A DNA stretch of 64,000 nt from Chloroflexaceae bacterium (GCA_025057155.1 JANWYD010000003.1:62001-126000), one strand, 5' to 3'. Counted from the stretch's first letter, positions 7,628 through 17,293 are shown. Made by a program: numbers and translations. Notes: a model not told the origin generated them from the sequence alone.

Positions 7628-9861
7628 ACGTCGTTCCTTGTCTCCGCGCTCGCCGAGAGCGCCGGATCGCTTTCCGTCGCTTCGCTCGCGTGGAGGCGGC
7701 GACGCAGTTCGTTGAGCAGCTTCTCGGCGGCAACGGGGATGATGGTGCCGGGTCCGAAGATCAGCGCCGCGCCGTGCTCGCGGAGGAAGGCGTAGTCCTG
7801 CGCCGGGATCACCCCGCCGATGACCACCACGATGTCCTCGCGACCGAGCTTGCGCAACTCTTCAACCAGTTGCGGCAGCAGGGTCTTGTGCCCGGCGGCC
7901 AGCGAACTGATCCCCACTACGTGGACGTCGTTTTCCACCGCCTGGCGGGCTACTTCCTCCGGCGTCTGGAAGAGCGAGCCGATGTCCACGTCAAAGCCCA
8001 TATCGGCGAAGGCGGTGGCGACCACCTTGGCTCCGCGGTCGTGGCCGTCCTGGCCGATCTTGGCTACCAGGATACGCGGGCGCCGGCCCTCCTCCTGGGC
8101 GAAGGCGTCGGCCAGGGCGCGCACGCGGTTGATCTGCTCCGCGTCGCTGTACTCACTGCTGTAGATGCCCGAAATGGCGCGGATGGTGGCCTTGTAGCGG
8201 CCAAACACCCGCTCCATGGCCATCGAGATCTCGCCCAGGGTGGCCCGCGCCCGCGCCGCCTCGATGGCCGCCTCCAGCAGGTTGCCTTCGCCGGTCTCGG
8301 CCACGCGGGTCAGGGCGTTCAGCGCCGCCTGCGTGCGCGCCTCGTCGCGCTCGGCGCGCAGCTTCTTCAGGCGCTCGATCTGGGCCTGGCGCACGGCGGT
8401 GTTGTCCACCTCGAGGATCTCCAGCGGCGGCTCGGAGGGCAGGCGGTACTTGTTCACCCCGACGATGGTTTCCTGCCCCGAGTCGATGTGGGCCTGGCGG
8501 CGCGCGGCGGCTTCCTCGATGCGCAGCTTGGGCAGGCCAGCCTCGATGGCTTTGGCCATGCCGCCGAGGGACTCGACCTCCTGAATGTGGCCCCAGGCCC
8601 GTCGCGCCAGCTTGTCAGTGAGGCTCTCCAGGTAGTAGGAGCCGCCCCAGGGGTCCACGATCTTGCAGATCCCGGTCTCCTCCTGCAGGTAGAGCTGGGT
8701 GTTGCGGGCGATGCGCGCCGAGAAGTCGGTGGGCAGAGCGATGGCCTCATCGAGCGAGTTGGTGTGCAGCGACTGGGTGTGGCCCAGGGCCGCGGCCATG
8801 GCCTCGATGCAGGTGCGGGCCACGTTGTTGAACGGGTCCTGCTCGGTCAGGCTCCAGCCCGAGGTCTGGCAGTGGGTGCGCAGGGCCATGGACTTCTCAT
8901 CTTTGGGATCGAACTGCTTGATGATCTTGGCCCAGAGCAGGCGCGCGGCGCGCATCTTGGCCACTTCCATGAAGTAATTCATGCCGATGGCCCAGAAGAA
9001 GGAGATCCGCGGGGCGAAGCGGTCGATTGGCAGCCCCGCCTTGAGACCGGCGCGCACGTACTCCAGCCCGTCGGCCAGGGTATAGCCCAGTTCCAGATCG
9101 GCGGTGGCCCCGGCCTCCTGCATGTGGTAGCCGGAGATGCTGATGCTGTTGAACTTGGGCATGTGCTTCGCGGTGTAGGCGAAGATATCGGCGATGATGC
9201 GCATCGAGGGCTCGGGCGGGTAGATGTAGGTGTTGCGCACCATGTACTCTTTCAGGATGTCGTTCTGGATGGTGCCGGTGAGCTGATCCTGGCGCACGCC
9301 CTGCTCCTCGGCGGCGACGATGTAGAAGGCCATCACCGGGATCACCGCCCCGTTCATGGTCATCGAGACCGACATCTGATCGAGCGGGATGCCGTCGAAG
9401 AGGATCTTCATGTCGAGGATCGAGTCGATCGCCACGCCCGCCTTGCCCACGTCGCCGACGACGCGGGGGTGATCCGAGTCGTAGCCGCGGTGGGTGGCCA
9501 GGTCAAAGGCCACCGAAAGGCCCTTCTGGCCCGCGGCCAGGTTGCGCCGGTAGAAGGCGTTGCTCTCTTCGGCGGTCGAGAAGCCGGCGTACTGGCGCAC
9601 CGTCCAGGGCTGGGTGACGTACATAGTCGGGTACGGCCCGCGCAGGTACGGCGGAATGCCGGCAGTGAAGCCAAGGTGCTCCAGTCCTTCGAGGTCGGAG
9701 GCGGTGTAGAGCGGCTTGACATCAATCTGCTCCATCGTCCGCCAGACCAGGTTCTCAAGGGGTTGCCCGGCCTCCTGCTCGGCCAGGGCGCGCCACTGCG
9801 CCAGGTCGGGCGCGGCATTGTCGTCGCGGTAGGCGATTTTGGTGAAATCGGGGGTGGTCAC
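7624..9861 (-). CDS. mutB: Methylmalonyl-CoA mutase, large (catalytic, B12-binding) subunit
   Basis: 745 residues from a GTG at 9861, chosen because AAAGGAG lies eight bases upstream and the homologous N-terminus ([12 protein letters not shown]) begins here. The N-terminal TIM barrel carries [18 protein letters not shown]. The C-terminal Rossmann domain carries DGHDRG at 605-610, whose His607 is the lower axial ligand to cobalt, plus SSLAAGH and GGVIPAQD. It converts methylmalonyl-CoA to succinyl-CoA. In Chloroflexia this step serves the 3-hydroxypropionate bicycle as well as propionate use (established for Chloroflexus; inferred here). The GTG overlaps the small-subunit stop by 4 bp. Confidence 0.97.
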   Translation of the reverse strand: MTTPDFTKIAYRDDNAAPDLAQWRALAEQEAGQPLENLVWRTMEQIDVKPLYTASDLEGLEHLGFTAGIPPYLRGPYPTMYVTQPWTVRQYAGFSTAEESNAFYRRNLAAGQKGLSVAFDLATHRGYDSDHPRVVGDVGKAGVAIDSILDMKILFDGIPLDQMSVSMTMNGAVIPVMAFYIVAAEEQGVRQDQLTGTIQNDILKEYMVRNTYIYPPEPSMRIIADIFAYTAKHMPKFNSISISGYHMQEAGATADLELGYTLADGLEYVRAGLKAGLPIDRFAPRISFFWAIGMNYFMEVAKMRAARLLWAKIIKQFDPKDEKSMALRTHCQTSGWSLTEQDPFNNVARTCIEAMAAALGHTQSLHTNSLDEAIALPTDFSARIARNTQLYLQEETGICKIVDPWGGSYYLESLTDKLARRAWGHIQEVESLGGMAKAIEAGLPKLRIEEAAARRQAHIDSGQETIVGVNKYRLPSEPPLEILEVDNTAVRQAQIERLKKLRAERDEARTQAALNALTRVAETGEGNLLEAAIEAARARATLGEISMAMERVFGRYKATIRAISGIYSSEYSDAEQINRVRALADAFAQEEGRRPRILVAKIGQDGHDRGAKVVATAFADMGFDVDIGSLFQTPEEVARQAVENDVHVVGISSLAAGHKTLLPQLVEELRKLGREDIVVVIGGVIPAQDYAFLREHGAALIFGPGTIIPVAAEKLLNELRRRLHASEATESDPALSASAETRNDV

Positions 9862-12014
9862 AGGGCCACTCCTTTCAACTGCTGAAGCCGGGCCAGGGTC
9901 GCGTAGCAATCGGCGCGCAGGTGGATGAACTCGTCCACTCCCGCTGCGCGGTGCGCTTCAACCTGGTCGGCCGGGTAACCGGCCAGCACCACGGTCATGT
10001 CGGGTCGCCCCTCCTTGAGCAGCCGCACTAGCGGCGGCACAAGCTCGGGGTAGGTCTCGTCGGTCGAACAGATGACGGTAATCGAGGCCCCCGAGGCGTG
10101 GGCGGCCTCGGCTGCCTCTTCAACCGTCTGGAAGCCAGGGCCGGCGATCACCTGGAAGCCGCCAGCCTCGAAGAAGCCGGTCGAAAAATCGGCGCGAGCC
10201 TTGTGCTGCGAGACCGGACCCATTGTAGCAAGAAATACCCTGGGGCGCGAGCCGGTGCGAGCGGCGTATGCTCTGGCGGCGTCCTGCAGGGCCTCGAACA
10301 TTTCAGCGCCGCGATGGGCGGAAATGGGTTCGACGGTGATGCCAGCGTCGCTCCCGGCTGCCAGGGCGGCGGTCAGCGCCCCCAGGGTCGCCCCGGCGCG
10401 CGCGGCGGCGATGGCCGCCGGCAGCACCTGCTCGGGCGTGCCAGCCACGGCGCGGGCCAGGTCCTCGAGCGCGGTCCCGGCATCGGCGCCGGCGCGGAAG
10501 CGCCGCAGGGCCTCGGCGCGCTCCGCGTGCAGCGCGGCATGATCCACGCTGCGGGGGGTGAAGGGCTGTTCCTTGATATTGACGTACATGTTCGCGCCGA
10601 CGATCACCTCGCGGCGCAGGGCGATCTGGTTCATGCGCTCAGTACGAACCGAAGCCGCCTGCGCCTGCGGGAAGCCCGCGATGAGAGCCGCGGCCATGCC
10701 CCCCTGTTCCTCGATGCGCTGGAAGAGCGCCCAGGCCTCGCGGGCGATCTCGTCGGTCAGCGTCTCCACCGCCGCCGAGCCGCCGGCGGGGTCTACCAGA
10801 CGGTAGAAGTTGCACTCCTGTTGCAGAATGATCTGCACGTTGCGGGCGATGCGCCGCGAGAACTCATCGGGCAGGCCGATGGCCTCATCGAAGGGACTGA
10901 CGTGGAGGCTGTCGCAGCCGCCCATCACTCCGGCGAAGGCCTCGGCCGTAGCGCGCAGCATGTTGTTGTAGGCGTCGGCGCGGGTCTTGGTCCAGGCCGA
11001 GGTGCGCCCGTGCAGGCGCAGTTTCTGGGCCTGAGCGTTGCCGCCGAAGGCCGCCACCACCCGCGCCCAGAGCATACGCGCCGCGCGCAGCCGGGCGATC
11101 TCCATGAAGAAGGTCGAACCAAGCGAGAAGGCGAACTGCATCCGCGGCGCTACCGTATCCACATTCAGGCCGCGGGCCTGCATCGCCCGCAGATACTCCG
11201 CCCCGGTCGCCAGGGCGAAGGCCAGGTCCTGCACGGCGCTGGCGCCGCCGTTGTGGTAGGGGTGCAGTTCGACCTGAATGGTGCGCAGGTCGGGCGCATG
11301 GGTCGCGGCCCAGGCGGTCAGCCAGGCCATGGCGTCGTAGCTCCGCTCGAGCGCGATCGGCAACGCGCCGTCAGCGGCCAGGGCGCCGAGGGGATCGGCT
11401 CCGATGCACCCCTGCAACTTGCTAGGCTTGACGCCCTGGGCCTCGGCGGCGGCCACGATGAGCGCCGCCAGGGGCAGGGCGACGGCCCCCGCGGGGAAGA
11501 GCAGCGGCGTCTGCGCCAGGGGGATCTCGGCGAAGAGCGCGGTGAAATCGTCGCGCGTAGCCAGCGAGGCGCCGCCCTGGCCGACGGCCTCCGGCGCGGC
11601 CTGGTCAGGGTCCTGCCCCAGCAAGGTCGCCCGATCCAGCCGCACGTGGAGCGTGGTCAGGCCGCGGGGCAGATCCTCGCGGGCGGCCTGGTTGACCTCC
11701 GCGGCGGTGGGGTAGGGCATCTCCTGGGCCACCTCCCACGGGCGGATCAGGTAGCCGAGGGCGCGCGTGCCCCGGACATAGGAGGGCAGACCGGGCAGCG
11801 AGGCGGCGTGGGGCAGGCTGGCCGCGTCGGTGAGATTATAGATCGGCTGCAGGGTAATCCCCTCGTAGGTCCGCGTCAGCAGCCGCTTCTCGAAGGGCGC
11901 GCCCTTCAGCGTCTTCTCGGCGGCGGCGCGCCACGCTTCGGGGCTGGCGGGCTCGAACTCGGCGAAGAGGCGCTCCGGGACGTCGGGGCTGGTCGCCTGG
12001 GTGTCCTGGGTCAT
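9858..12014 (-). CDS. mutA: Methylmalonyl-CoA mutase, small subunit
   Basis: 718 residues, ATG at 12014 behind AAGGAGTGGATCC. It is full-length and homologous to the large subunit over both barrel and B12-like domains, but the D-x-H-x-x-G cobalt-ligand motif is replaced ([13 protein letters not shown]), so it is the non-catalytic partner of the heterodimer. It is followed directly by mutB, meaB and the thioesterase with 4-8 bp overlaps. Upstream, 90 bp separate it from a small unknown gene that lies downstream of a cobalamin riboswitch. No clear promoter is visible in those 90 bp, so riboswitch read-through into the mutase operon is possible. Confidence 0.95.
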   Translation of the reverse strand: MTQDTQATSPDVPERLFAEFEPASPEAWRAAAEKTLKGAPFEKRLLTRTYEGITLQPIYNLTDAASLPHAASLPGLPSYVRGTRALGYLIRPWEVAQEMPYPTAAEVNQAAREDLPRGLTTLHVRLDRATLLGQDPDQAAPEAVGQGGASLATRDDFTALFAEIPLAQTPLLFPAGAVALPLAALIVAAAEAQGVKPSKLQGCIGADPLGALAADGALPIALERSYDAMAWLTAWAATHAPDLRTIQVELHPYHNGGASAVQDLAFALATGAEYLRAMQARGLNVDTVAPRMQFAFSLGSTFFMEIARLRAARMLWARVVAAFGGNAQAQKLRLHGRTSAWTKTRADAYNNMLRATAEAFAGVMGGCDSLHVSPFDEAIGLPDEFSRRIARNVQIILQQECNFYRLVDPAGGSAAVETLTDEIAREAWALFQRIEEQGGMAAALIAGFPQAQAASVRTERMNQIALRREVIVGANMYVNIKEQPFTPRSVDHAALHAERAEALRRFRAGADAGTALEDLARAVAGTPEQVLPAAIAAARAGATLGALTAALAAGSDAGITVEPISAHRGAEMFEALQDAARAYAARTGSRPRVFLATMGPVSQHKARADFSTGFFEAGGFQVIAGPGFQTVEEAAEAAHASGASITVICSTDETYPELVPPLVRLLKEGRPDMTVVLAGYPADQVEAHRAAGVDEFIHLRADCYATLARLQQLKGVAL

Positions 12015-12104
12015 GGATCCACTCCTTCATCGGCGAAGCGGGCCGGCCAGCGCTCAGAGTCCGTGCGACATGAGCGTCTCGTGGCACAACCCTGTCGGGC
12101 CATC

Positions 12105-12488
12105 TCACACATGGCGCAGGCTGAACAGCAACGCCTCCAGATCTTCCGGATCGATACGCACGGTCGAGAAGAGATCCGAAAGCTCAAAACCCTCATGGGT
12201 GCGGCGCACATACAGATCGCGGTTCCGCGAGACGCGGCGGAAGCCAATCGCGCACATGCGCTCGGTGATGGAAGCCTGCGCCCAACGATCATAATCGAAA
12301 CTAAGCCCGTTTGCCAAGAGGGAAAGGGACAATTCTCGGGCTCGATCGGCGGCGATCGGCTCGAGCAGGTGCAACGCACAGGCGGGGGCCCGATGAATCC
12401 ATGTGGCGAACTCCTGCTGATTGCGTTGGATGCGTTCGTGCACCCTGCTCAACTCGGTACAGATATCGCTCACATCACAGCGTAGCAT
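12105..12488 (-). CDS. Small protein of unknown function
   Basis: 127 residues from the ATG at 12488 (GGGAGG nearby). The start overlaps the stop of the TIM-barrel gene by 14 bp, so the two are one transcription unit. The protein is soluble, mostly helical by composition, with an acidic C-terminal stretch (LSDLFSTVRIDPEDLEALLF) and cysteines at 4, 10 and about 36. I do not recognise a family. Its position behind a cobalamin riboswitch and before the mutase genes suggests a corrinoid-related or accessory role, which is inference only. Confidence 0.65.
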   Translation of the reverse strand: MLRCDVSDICTELSRVHERIQRNQQEFATWIHRAPACALHLLEPIAADRARELSLSLLANGLSFDYDRWAQASITERMCAIGFRRVSRNRDLYVRRTHEGFELSDLFSTVRIDPEDLEALLFSLRHV

Positions 12489-13479
12489 GGGAACCTCCCG
12501 TGGGGGGCGCGCCGGTAAGGGCGCGGCACTGGATGCCGAGGTTGCGCTCCAGTTCGTCGCGGTCGTGCCGCAACAGTTCGTGGGTGATGATCCCGGGGCG
12601 CACCGCGGCGACGATCTCGCGGCAGCGCGGGCTGGTGAAGGGCCGGTGCTCATCAATCCGCGCCACGTGGTTGCGGGCCAGGCCGTAGCGTTCAGCGAAG
12701 GGCAGCGCGGCGAAGCCGTCGGGCAGCGCGGGAGCGCTGCGCTGGTAGGCGCCGGAGAGACTGAGGCTGAGGTGCAGCCCTTCGATCCGCGCCCGCACCT
12801 GCGGGGAGAGGCGGGCCAGCCGTTCCAGCACCAGATCTACGGCCGCCTCTTCGTCGGTTATGTCGGGACAGGTGTTGATCAGGTGGCCGGTGTCGAGCAC
12901 GAAACCCCAGTTCTCAAAGCGCAGGCGTCGCACGAATGCCTCGGCCAGCGCCGGATCGGCAAACGTCAGGCCGGGCCACCAGAGATTCTCGAGCCACAGG
13001 CGCACCGGCGGTTCACCGCCGGGGAAGGTCGCCGCAGTAGCATTGAGCAGGTCAATGGTCGCGCCGACCACCAGCTCCGCGCTGCACGCGTAGCGCCGGG
13101 TGAAACTCTCCTCCAGGGCGACATGGCTGACGTGGAAGACCGCATAGCGGGGACGCAGGGCCGCAGCCTGGCGCCACAGGCGCCGCTGGAGGGCGACCAT
13201 GTGCGAGGCATCGCGGGCGCCCCCGGCGAGGAACTCGCGCTCCTCGGCGGAAACGGCGGCATCGGCGCCGGCGCGCCAGATTTCCACCCAGCGGATCCAG
13301 TAGGGCAGATGGACGCCCTGAACCAGGCCCGCGGGCAGATCAGGCGGCGGATCATCGCCGATCAGCAACTCGATGCCGTCAAGCCCCAACCGGGTGACAA
13401 AGGCGCGAACCTGCTCCCAGTCGCGCTCGAACTGGTCGAGATGGATCGCGTGGGTTGAGAAGTTGATCAGGTGTTGCAT
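12475..13479 (-). CDS. TIM-barrel protein, xylose isomerase/AP endonuclease-2 fold, under cobalamin control
   Basis: 334 residues from the ATG at 13479 (GGGAG upstream), where homology-like sequence starts (MQHLINFSTHAIHLDQ). The barrel pattern typical of the sugar-phosphate isomerase/epimerase superfamily can be followed: GLDGIELLIGDD, VQGVHLPYW, AVFHVSH, RLWLENLWWP, WGFVLDTGHLINT and IEGLHLSLSL. The His, Glu and Asp residues at strand ends could bind a divalent metal. The leader carries a cobalamin riboswitch and a terminator, so the gene is expected to be switched off by B12. Roles in corrinoid or cobalt metabolism are possible; the substrate is unknown. Confidence 0.75.
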   Translation of the reverse strand: MQHLINFSTHAIHLDQFERDWEQVRAFVTRLGLDGIELLIGDDPPPDLPAGLVQGVHLPYWIRWVEIWRAGADAAVSAEEREFLAGGARDASHMVALQRRLWRQAAALRPRYAVFHVSHVALEESFTRRYACSAELVVGATIDLLNATAATFPGGEPPVRLWLENLWWPGLTFADPALAEAFVRRLRFENWGFVLDTGHLINTCPDITDEEAAVDLVLERLARLSPQVRARIEGLHLSLSLSGAYQRSAPALPDGFAALPFAERYGLARNHVARIDEHRPFTSPRCREIVAAVRPGIITHELLRHDRDELERNLGIQCRALTGAPPTGGSHATL

Positions 13480-13501
13480 GGCTCCCGCAGATGGTTTACG
13501 C

Positions 13502-13530
13502 AAAACCCCGGCCTCAGGCGAGCAACGGGG
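13502..13530 (-). terminator. Rho-independent terminator in riboswitch leader 2
   Basis: On the minus strand CCCCG TTG CTC GCCT GAG GC CGGGG is followed by TTTT. It has the same position and layout as the terminator at 5620-5648. Confidence 0.65.
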
Positions 13531-13567
13531 CACGACACGGTCCAGAGGACCATCAGGCGGGAGACGG

Positions 13568-13585
13568 TCACGGGGCGCGGGTCAT
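13568..13585 (-). CDS. 5-codon leader mini-ORF (MTRAP)
   Basis: ATG behind AGGGAGGACGAAC, the same strong ribosome site as in leader 1, closing after five codons. The peptide is not conserved between the two leaders while the ribosome site is. It may be non-functional as a peptide. Confidence 0.35.
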   Translation of the reverse strand: MTRAP

Positions 13586-13623
13586 GTTCGTCCTCCCTGG
13601 CTCGAGAAGGATAGAACAAACAA

Positions 13624-13763
13624 CGTCGCGGCAGGCGTCCTGGCTTCCGGCGGATTAGCGCCGGTTACAGTTGCGGCACAGCGCTGGACTTGCACCAGCT
13701 TCCACCTTTACGCCCTAGCATCCGGGCTGTCGGGTCACCGCGACGGTTAGTTGCACAGGTGCA
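13624..13763 (-). promoter_or_regulatory. Cobalamin riboswitch 2
   Basis: Nearly the same sequence as riboswitch 1: GGTGCAAGTCCAGCGCTG, CCGCAACTGTAACCGG and the B12 box AGCCAGGACGCCTGCC. The downstream hairpin TCCTT-CTCGAGCC-AGGGA keeps its loop while its stem differs from copy 1 with pairing preserved, evidence that the hairpin is under selection. It controls the TIM-barrel gene and perhaps the genes beyond it. Confidence 0.95.
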
Positions 13764-13774
13764 GGGGCTGCGGA

Positions 13775-13780
13775 ATTATA
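13775..13780 (-). promoter_or_regulatory. -10 box of riboswitch operon 2
   Basis: Perfect TATAAT on the minus strand just upstream of the aptamer. No good -35 lies 17 bp above it. Confidence 0.5.
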
Positions 13781-13857
13781 CCACGTGTTGCGCCAAAGTG
13801 GGAGAGGGTTGATCAATTAACTGAACAAATACTATCATAAGGTTGTGATTATTTAAC

Positions 13858-13910
13858 CAGAAAGCGAGGGGCGGAGAGGAAGTGACCCTCACCGTCCCTC
13901 GCTTTCTGGA
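13858..13910 (-). terminator. Hairpin terminator after the MerB-like gene
   Basis: A 14-bp perfect inverted repeat (CCAGAAAGCGAGGG / CCCTCGCTTTCTGG) separated by 25 bases, 17 bp beyond the MerB-like stop. On the minus strand it is followed by TTAAATAAT, a weak T-rich tail. The AT-rich bases 13781-13857 show no other feature apart from the promoter of riboswitch operon 2. Confidence 0.6.
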
Positions 13911-13927
13911 ACGTGCCCGATGCACCG

Positions 13928-14596
13928 CTAAGAATCGGCCAGCAATGGGGTAAAGAAGGCATCCCCAAACGCCACCGTCTCCTCCAGACCGAAGAGACTC
14001 GTGTATTCAGCATCACCGGCCTGCCACTCCCTGGCCCTATCCTGATCCTTGAGAAAGATCATCTCGGTGCACATGCTATGCGCGGCGTGGCAGGTCGTGG
14101 GCGCGGCCCAGCGAATGCCCACCAGCGCGCTCGCAGGCCGGGCCTCGAGGATTGAGCGTCCATGCTGGCGGATATGGATCGGTTCGCCGCTCATGCGGCA
14201 TACCGAATTGATCTCCACCTCCGCGCCAAACATCGGTCCGACGGTGAGGGCATCAAGGGCGCACATGGCATTGATAGCGACGCCGTTAACGACCAGATGA
14301 TGGGGCGTGTCTTCGAGGGTTACCGGATAGGCGCCGACGATCCGCTTCTCAGCGTCGAGAATGATCATATCGTCCCGATTGAGGCGCTCGAGCGCGGTCT
14401 CGAGTTGCTCGGCCGCCATCTCCGTCGCGAACAACGCGCGTTCGAGGGGTTGGCTGCGTTGGATGATCATGCGCAGAATGGCCTGATACAGCCTGCGGGT
14501 CGCCGGTTCCAGGGCCGCGAAGCGAGCATGCAGCGGGAATTGCTGCTCGAGCCGCCGCACCGCACTTGCCACGACTTGTTCCTGCGAGGTGGTCAT
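13928..14596 (-). CDS. merB: MerB-like organomercurial (alkylmercury) lyase
   Basis: 222 residues from the ATG at 14596 (GGAGAG upstream), close to the 212 of E. coli MerB. MCALDALTVGPMFG at 111-124 matches the MerB active-site segment. Cys112, Asp115, Cys133 and Cys175 have exactly the spacing of MerB Cys96, Asp99, Cys117 and Cys159, which cleave the carbon-mercury bond and bind Hg(II). The N-terminal helical region (residues 1-95) fits the MerB winged-helix-like part. No merA or merR is nearby; the neighbour is an ArsP-like permease. It may act on organomercurials or on another organometal. Confidence 0.85.
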   Translation of the reverse strand: MTTSQEQVVASAVRRLEQQFPLHARFAALEPATRRLYQAILRMIIQRSQPLERALFATEMAAEQLETALERLNRDDMIILDAEKRIVGAYPVTLEDTPHHLVVNGVAINAMCALDALTVGPMFGAEVEINSVCRMSGEPIHIRQHGRSILEARPASALVGIRWAAPTTCHAAHSMCTEMIFLKDQDRAREWQAGDAEYTSLFGLEETVAFGDAFFTPLLADS

Positions 14597-14735
14597 TGAA
14601 CTCTCCTTTCCTGATAGGCCCCATGCGGTTTCGCCGCACAGTAACGAAATGGAAAAAAGTCCTCTGGACAGAGCGTAGCCCTCTCTAACCTTCCCCTCTG
14701 GGCAGAAGGCGGAGAAACCAGGCAGGTTTCTCCGC

Positions 14736-15854
14736 TTACGCCAGGATCGCATTGAGGACCAGCCCCAGCGCGATCACATACGCCGCGAACCAGCCCACGA
14801 CCCTGACGGTGGCGCTCCGGCCCAGCAGCCGGTTAAGCATGGCCCACTCGGGGATTGATGACACGGTGGTGGCCATCATGGCCGCCACCAGCGTGCCCGG
14901 CGGCACGATCTGGTGCAGGGCCACGAGGATGGGGGCGGTCGAGGCGGCGTTAATATCGAGGGGCAGGCCGAGGATGACGGCCAGGATCGGCCCCCACCAG
15001 GCCGCCCCGGCCCGGGTGAGGCCCTCAACCAGGGTCAGGTTGAAGTTGACCAGCAGGCCCGCCAGCAGCCCGCTCAGCAGCACCACCCCCAGCAGGCGCC
15101 GGAAGAGGCGCCAGGTCTCGCGATGGGCGCGGAGCAACAGGTTTTCGCGTGGGATGTCGCGTCGGGGTTGCAGCGGGATGATCTGCCCGATGAACCGCTC
15201 GGGTTGCAGCCCCAGCAGGGGGGCCATGTAGGCGGTGAGCAAGGCCGCAAGCAGCCCCCCCAGCAGGTAGATCCCGCCGCCGAGCGGCCCGGCGACGGCG
15301 AACATAAAGATGATCGCGAACTCATTAAGGGCCGGGCTGGCAAAGAGAAAGGCTGCCGAGGCTCGCTGGCTGGCCCCGCCGGCAACCAGCCCGGTGTAGA
15401 TGTTGGTCACCGTACAGGAGCACACCGGCGTAAACATGCCCAGCACGGCCCCGCCCCCCGCGCCGATGAGATCGTTGCGGCCCAGAGTCCGGTCAATCCA
15501 CTGCGTGCCGATGCTGAGACGCAGCAGGGCCATCGCGTAGGTGGTCAGGAAGAGGATGATCGGCAGCTTGAACCATTCATAGAGGGTGTAGGCCGCCGTA
15601 TACCTCACGTCCAGCGGGCCGAACGGCGTCGGGATGCGCCACTGCGGCATCCAGGCCGTCAGCGCCGCGCCGAGAGCCTTGCCCGCGCTGGCGATGGGGG
15701 CCTCGAAGACGGGGATCACCCGGTTAAGCTCGGCGCCGGAGAGCCAGGCCTGAAGGCTGGCATAGAGCACCTGGCTGACAATCAGGATCAGCAACCCCAG
15801 GGTGATGATCGGCAGAAAGCGCTCGATACGATTGCTGAGGGTCTGGTGGCGCAT
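14736..15854 (-). CDS. UPF0718/ArsP-like permease
   Basis: 372 residues with about eight to ten membrane segments. I chose the ATG at 15854, which has GGAG nine bases upstream; an upstream ATG at 15875 has none. It contains FTPVCSCTV, the Cys pair typical of the permease family that includes ArsP (efflux of trivalent organoarsenicals), and FASPALNEFAI. It lies 139 bp upstream of the MerB-like gene on the same strand, suggesting an organometal detoxification pair. A palindrome lies upstream of the start. Substrate is inferred. Confidence 0.75.
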   Translation of the reverse strand: MRHQTLSNRIERFLPIITLGLLILIVSQVLYASLQAWLSGAELNRVIPVFEAPIASAGKALGAALTAWMPQWRIPTPFGPLDVRYTAAYTLYEWFKLPIILFLTTYAMALLRLSIGTQWIDRTLGRNDLIGAGGGAVLGMFTPVCSCTVTNIYTGLVAGGASQRASAAFLFASPALNEFAIIFMFAVAGPLGGGIYLLGGLLAALLTAYMAPLLGLQPERFIGQIIPLQPRRDIPRENLLLRAHRETWRLFRRLLGVVLLSGLLAGLLVNFNLTLVEGLTRAGAAWWGPILAVILGLPLDINAASTAPILVALHQIVPPGTLVAAMMATTVSSIPEWAMLNRLLGRSATVRVVGWFAAYVIALGLVLNAILA

Positions 15855-15883
15855 CGTCGGACTCCGCGCTGGCATAAAATGAT

Positions 15884-15901
15884 AGATAATATCAATTATC
15901 T
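15884..15901. promoter_or_regulatory. Palindromic operator candidate upstream of the ArsP-like gene
   Basis: AGATAAT-ATCA-ATTATCT is a perfect 7-bp inverted repeat 30 bp upstream of the permease start in an otherwise GC-rich region. AT-rich dyads in this place are typical of ArsR/SmtB-type repressors; no such regulator is in the window. The rest of 15902-16070 is GC-rich filler without a recognisable feature. Confidence 0.5.
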
Positions 15902-16070
15902 GAGGGATGATAACGCAGCGCGCGCTCCCCTGTCAAGCGGCGGTTCAGATCTTACGAATGGTTGAACGGCTCCTCACCGCAGAGGGCGCAGAGGAGGGGC
16001 TGCTTACGACTCTCCGCGCTCCTCCGCGTCCTCCGCGGTAGCGCCGGGCAGGCGCCGGATCTGCCCTTAC

Positions 16071-16099
16071 TTGACCGGTCGGCGAGATGCGACTATCCT
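16071..16099 (+). promoter_or_regulatory. Promoter of the deoxyhypusine-synthase-like gene
   Basis: TTGACC, 17-bp spacer, TATCCT, about 90 bp upstream of the start codon at 16191. Confidence 0.55.
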
Positions 16100-16190
16100 C
16101 GAAACAATCCGCGCGGTATCCGCGTTCTCATCATCCGGCTGGCGCAATTCAGAGGATTGCGCCGACACACGGAAGAAAGGAATTCCCTCC

Positions 16191-17180
16191 ATGACCAGTT
16201 CAACGCCAACCGGCGCGATCAGCCAGTTTCTGCGCCATCACTTTCGCCATTTCAACGCGGCGGCGCTGATTGACGCCGCGGAAGCCTACCGCGCCCATCT
16301 TGAGCAGGGCGGGGCGATGCTGATAACCCTGGCCGGGGCGATGAGCACCGCCGAACTGGGTCTCTCGCTGGCCGAGATGATCCGCCAGGAGAAGGTGCAC
16401 GCCATCTCGTGCACCGGCGCTAACCTGGAGGAGGATATTTTCAATCTGATCGCCCACGATTTTTACGAGCGCGTGCCGCACTACCGCGACCTCAGCCCGG
16501 CGGAGGAGCAGGCGCTGTTTGAGCGCCATATGAACCGCGTCACCGACACCTGCATTCCCGAAGAAGAAGCCCTGCGCCGCCTGGAGGGGGCGCTGCTTGA
16601 GGAGTGGACGCGCGCCGACCGGGCCGGCGAGTGCTACTTCCCCCACCAGTTCATCTACCGCATCCTGCGCTCGGGCGCCCTGGAGCAGTACTACCAGATT
16701 GACCCGCGCGACTCGTGGGTGTACGCGGCCATGGAGCGCGACCTGCCGATCTATGTGCCAGGCTGGGAAGACTCGACCACGGGCAACATGTACGCCGCCC
16801 ACTGCATCACGGGGGAGATCCGCAATGTGCATACGGTGCGCGGCGGGATCGAGTACATGATCGAGCTGGCCGACTGGTACACCCGCACGGCGGCCCGGCG
16901 CTCGGTCGGCTTCTTCCAGATCGGCGGCGGCATCGCCGGCGACTTCCCCATCTGCGTGGTGCCCATGCTGCACCAGGACTTGCGACGGACCGATACCCCG
17001 GTCTGGGGCTACTTCTGCCAGATCAGCGACTCGACCACCAGCTACGGCTCGTATTCGGGCGCGGTGCCGAACGAGAAGATCACCTGGGGCAAACTGGCGG
17101 TCGAAACGCCGAAGTTCGTCATCGAGTCCGACGCGACTATCGTCGCGCCGTTGATCTTTGCGCTGGTGCTGGGTTGGTGA
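16191..17180 (+). CDS. Deoxyhypusine synthase-like protein
   Basis: 329 residues from the ATG at 16191. NAD-binding and active-site landmarks of the deoxyhypusine synthase family are present: LAGAMSTAELGLSLAEMI, ISCTGANLEEDIFNL, VGFFQIGGGIAGDFPI and EKITWGKL, whose Lys corresponds to the catalytic lysine. Bacteria lack eIF5A, so members in bacteria act on other amines; some make homospermidine or transfer an aminobutyl group from spermidine (family knowledge). The agmatine-to-putrescine genes aguB-aguA at 52.8-54.7 kb fit a polyamine role, but the true substrate is unknown. It has its own promoter. Confidence 0.88.
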   Translation: MTSSTPTGAISQFLRHHFRHFNAAALIDAAEAYRAHLEQGGAMLITLAGAMSTAELGLSLAEMIRQEKVHAISCTGANLEEDIFNLIAHDFYERVPHYRDLSPAEEQALFERHMNRVTDTCIPEEEALRRLEGALLEEWTRADRAGECYFPHQFIYRILRSGALEQYYQIDPRDSWVYAAMERDLPIYVPGWEDSTTGNMYAAHCITGEIRNVHTVRGGIEYMIELADWYTRTAARRSVGFFQIGGGIAGDFPICVVPMLHQDLRRTDTPVWGYFCQISDSTTSYGSYSGAVPNEKITWGKLAVETPKFVIESDATIVAPLIFALVLGW

Positions 17181-17293
17181 CGGCGGGGTTGCTCTGCCAT
17201 TGCCGGGCAGGCCGTGGCGTGTAGAACCTGGATTCCCCGCGTCCTCCGCCGACCGGCGCTTCATCGCCACTTCGGAAAACGACCGTTATGGAT

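Noticed and set aside
7585-9885. Long open frame (766 codons) on the plus strand opposite mutB
   Set aside because: It is the antisense shadow of a GC-rich gene; the minus strand encodes an unmistakable mutase, and the plus-strand protein has no recognisable family.
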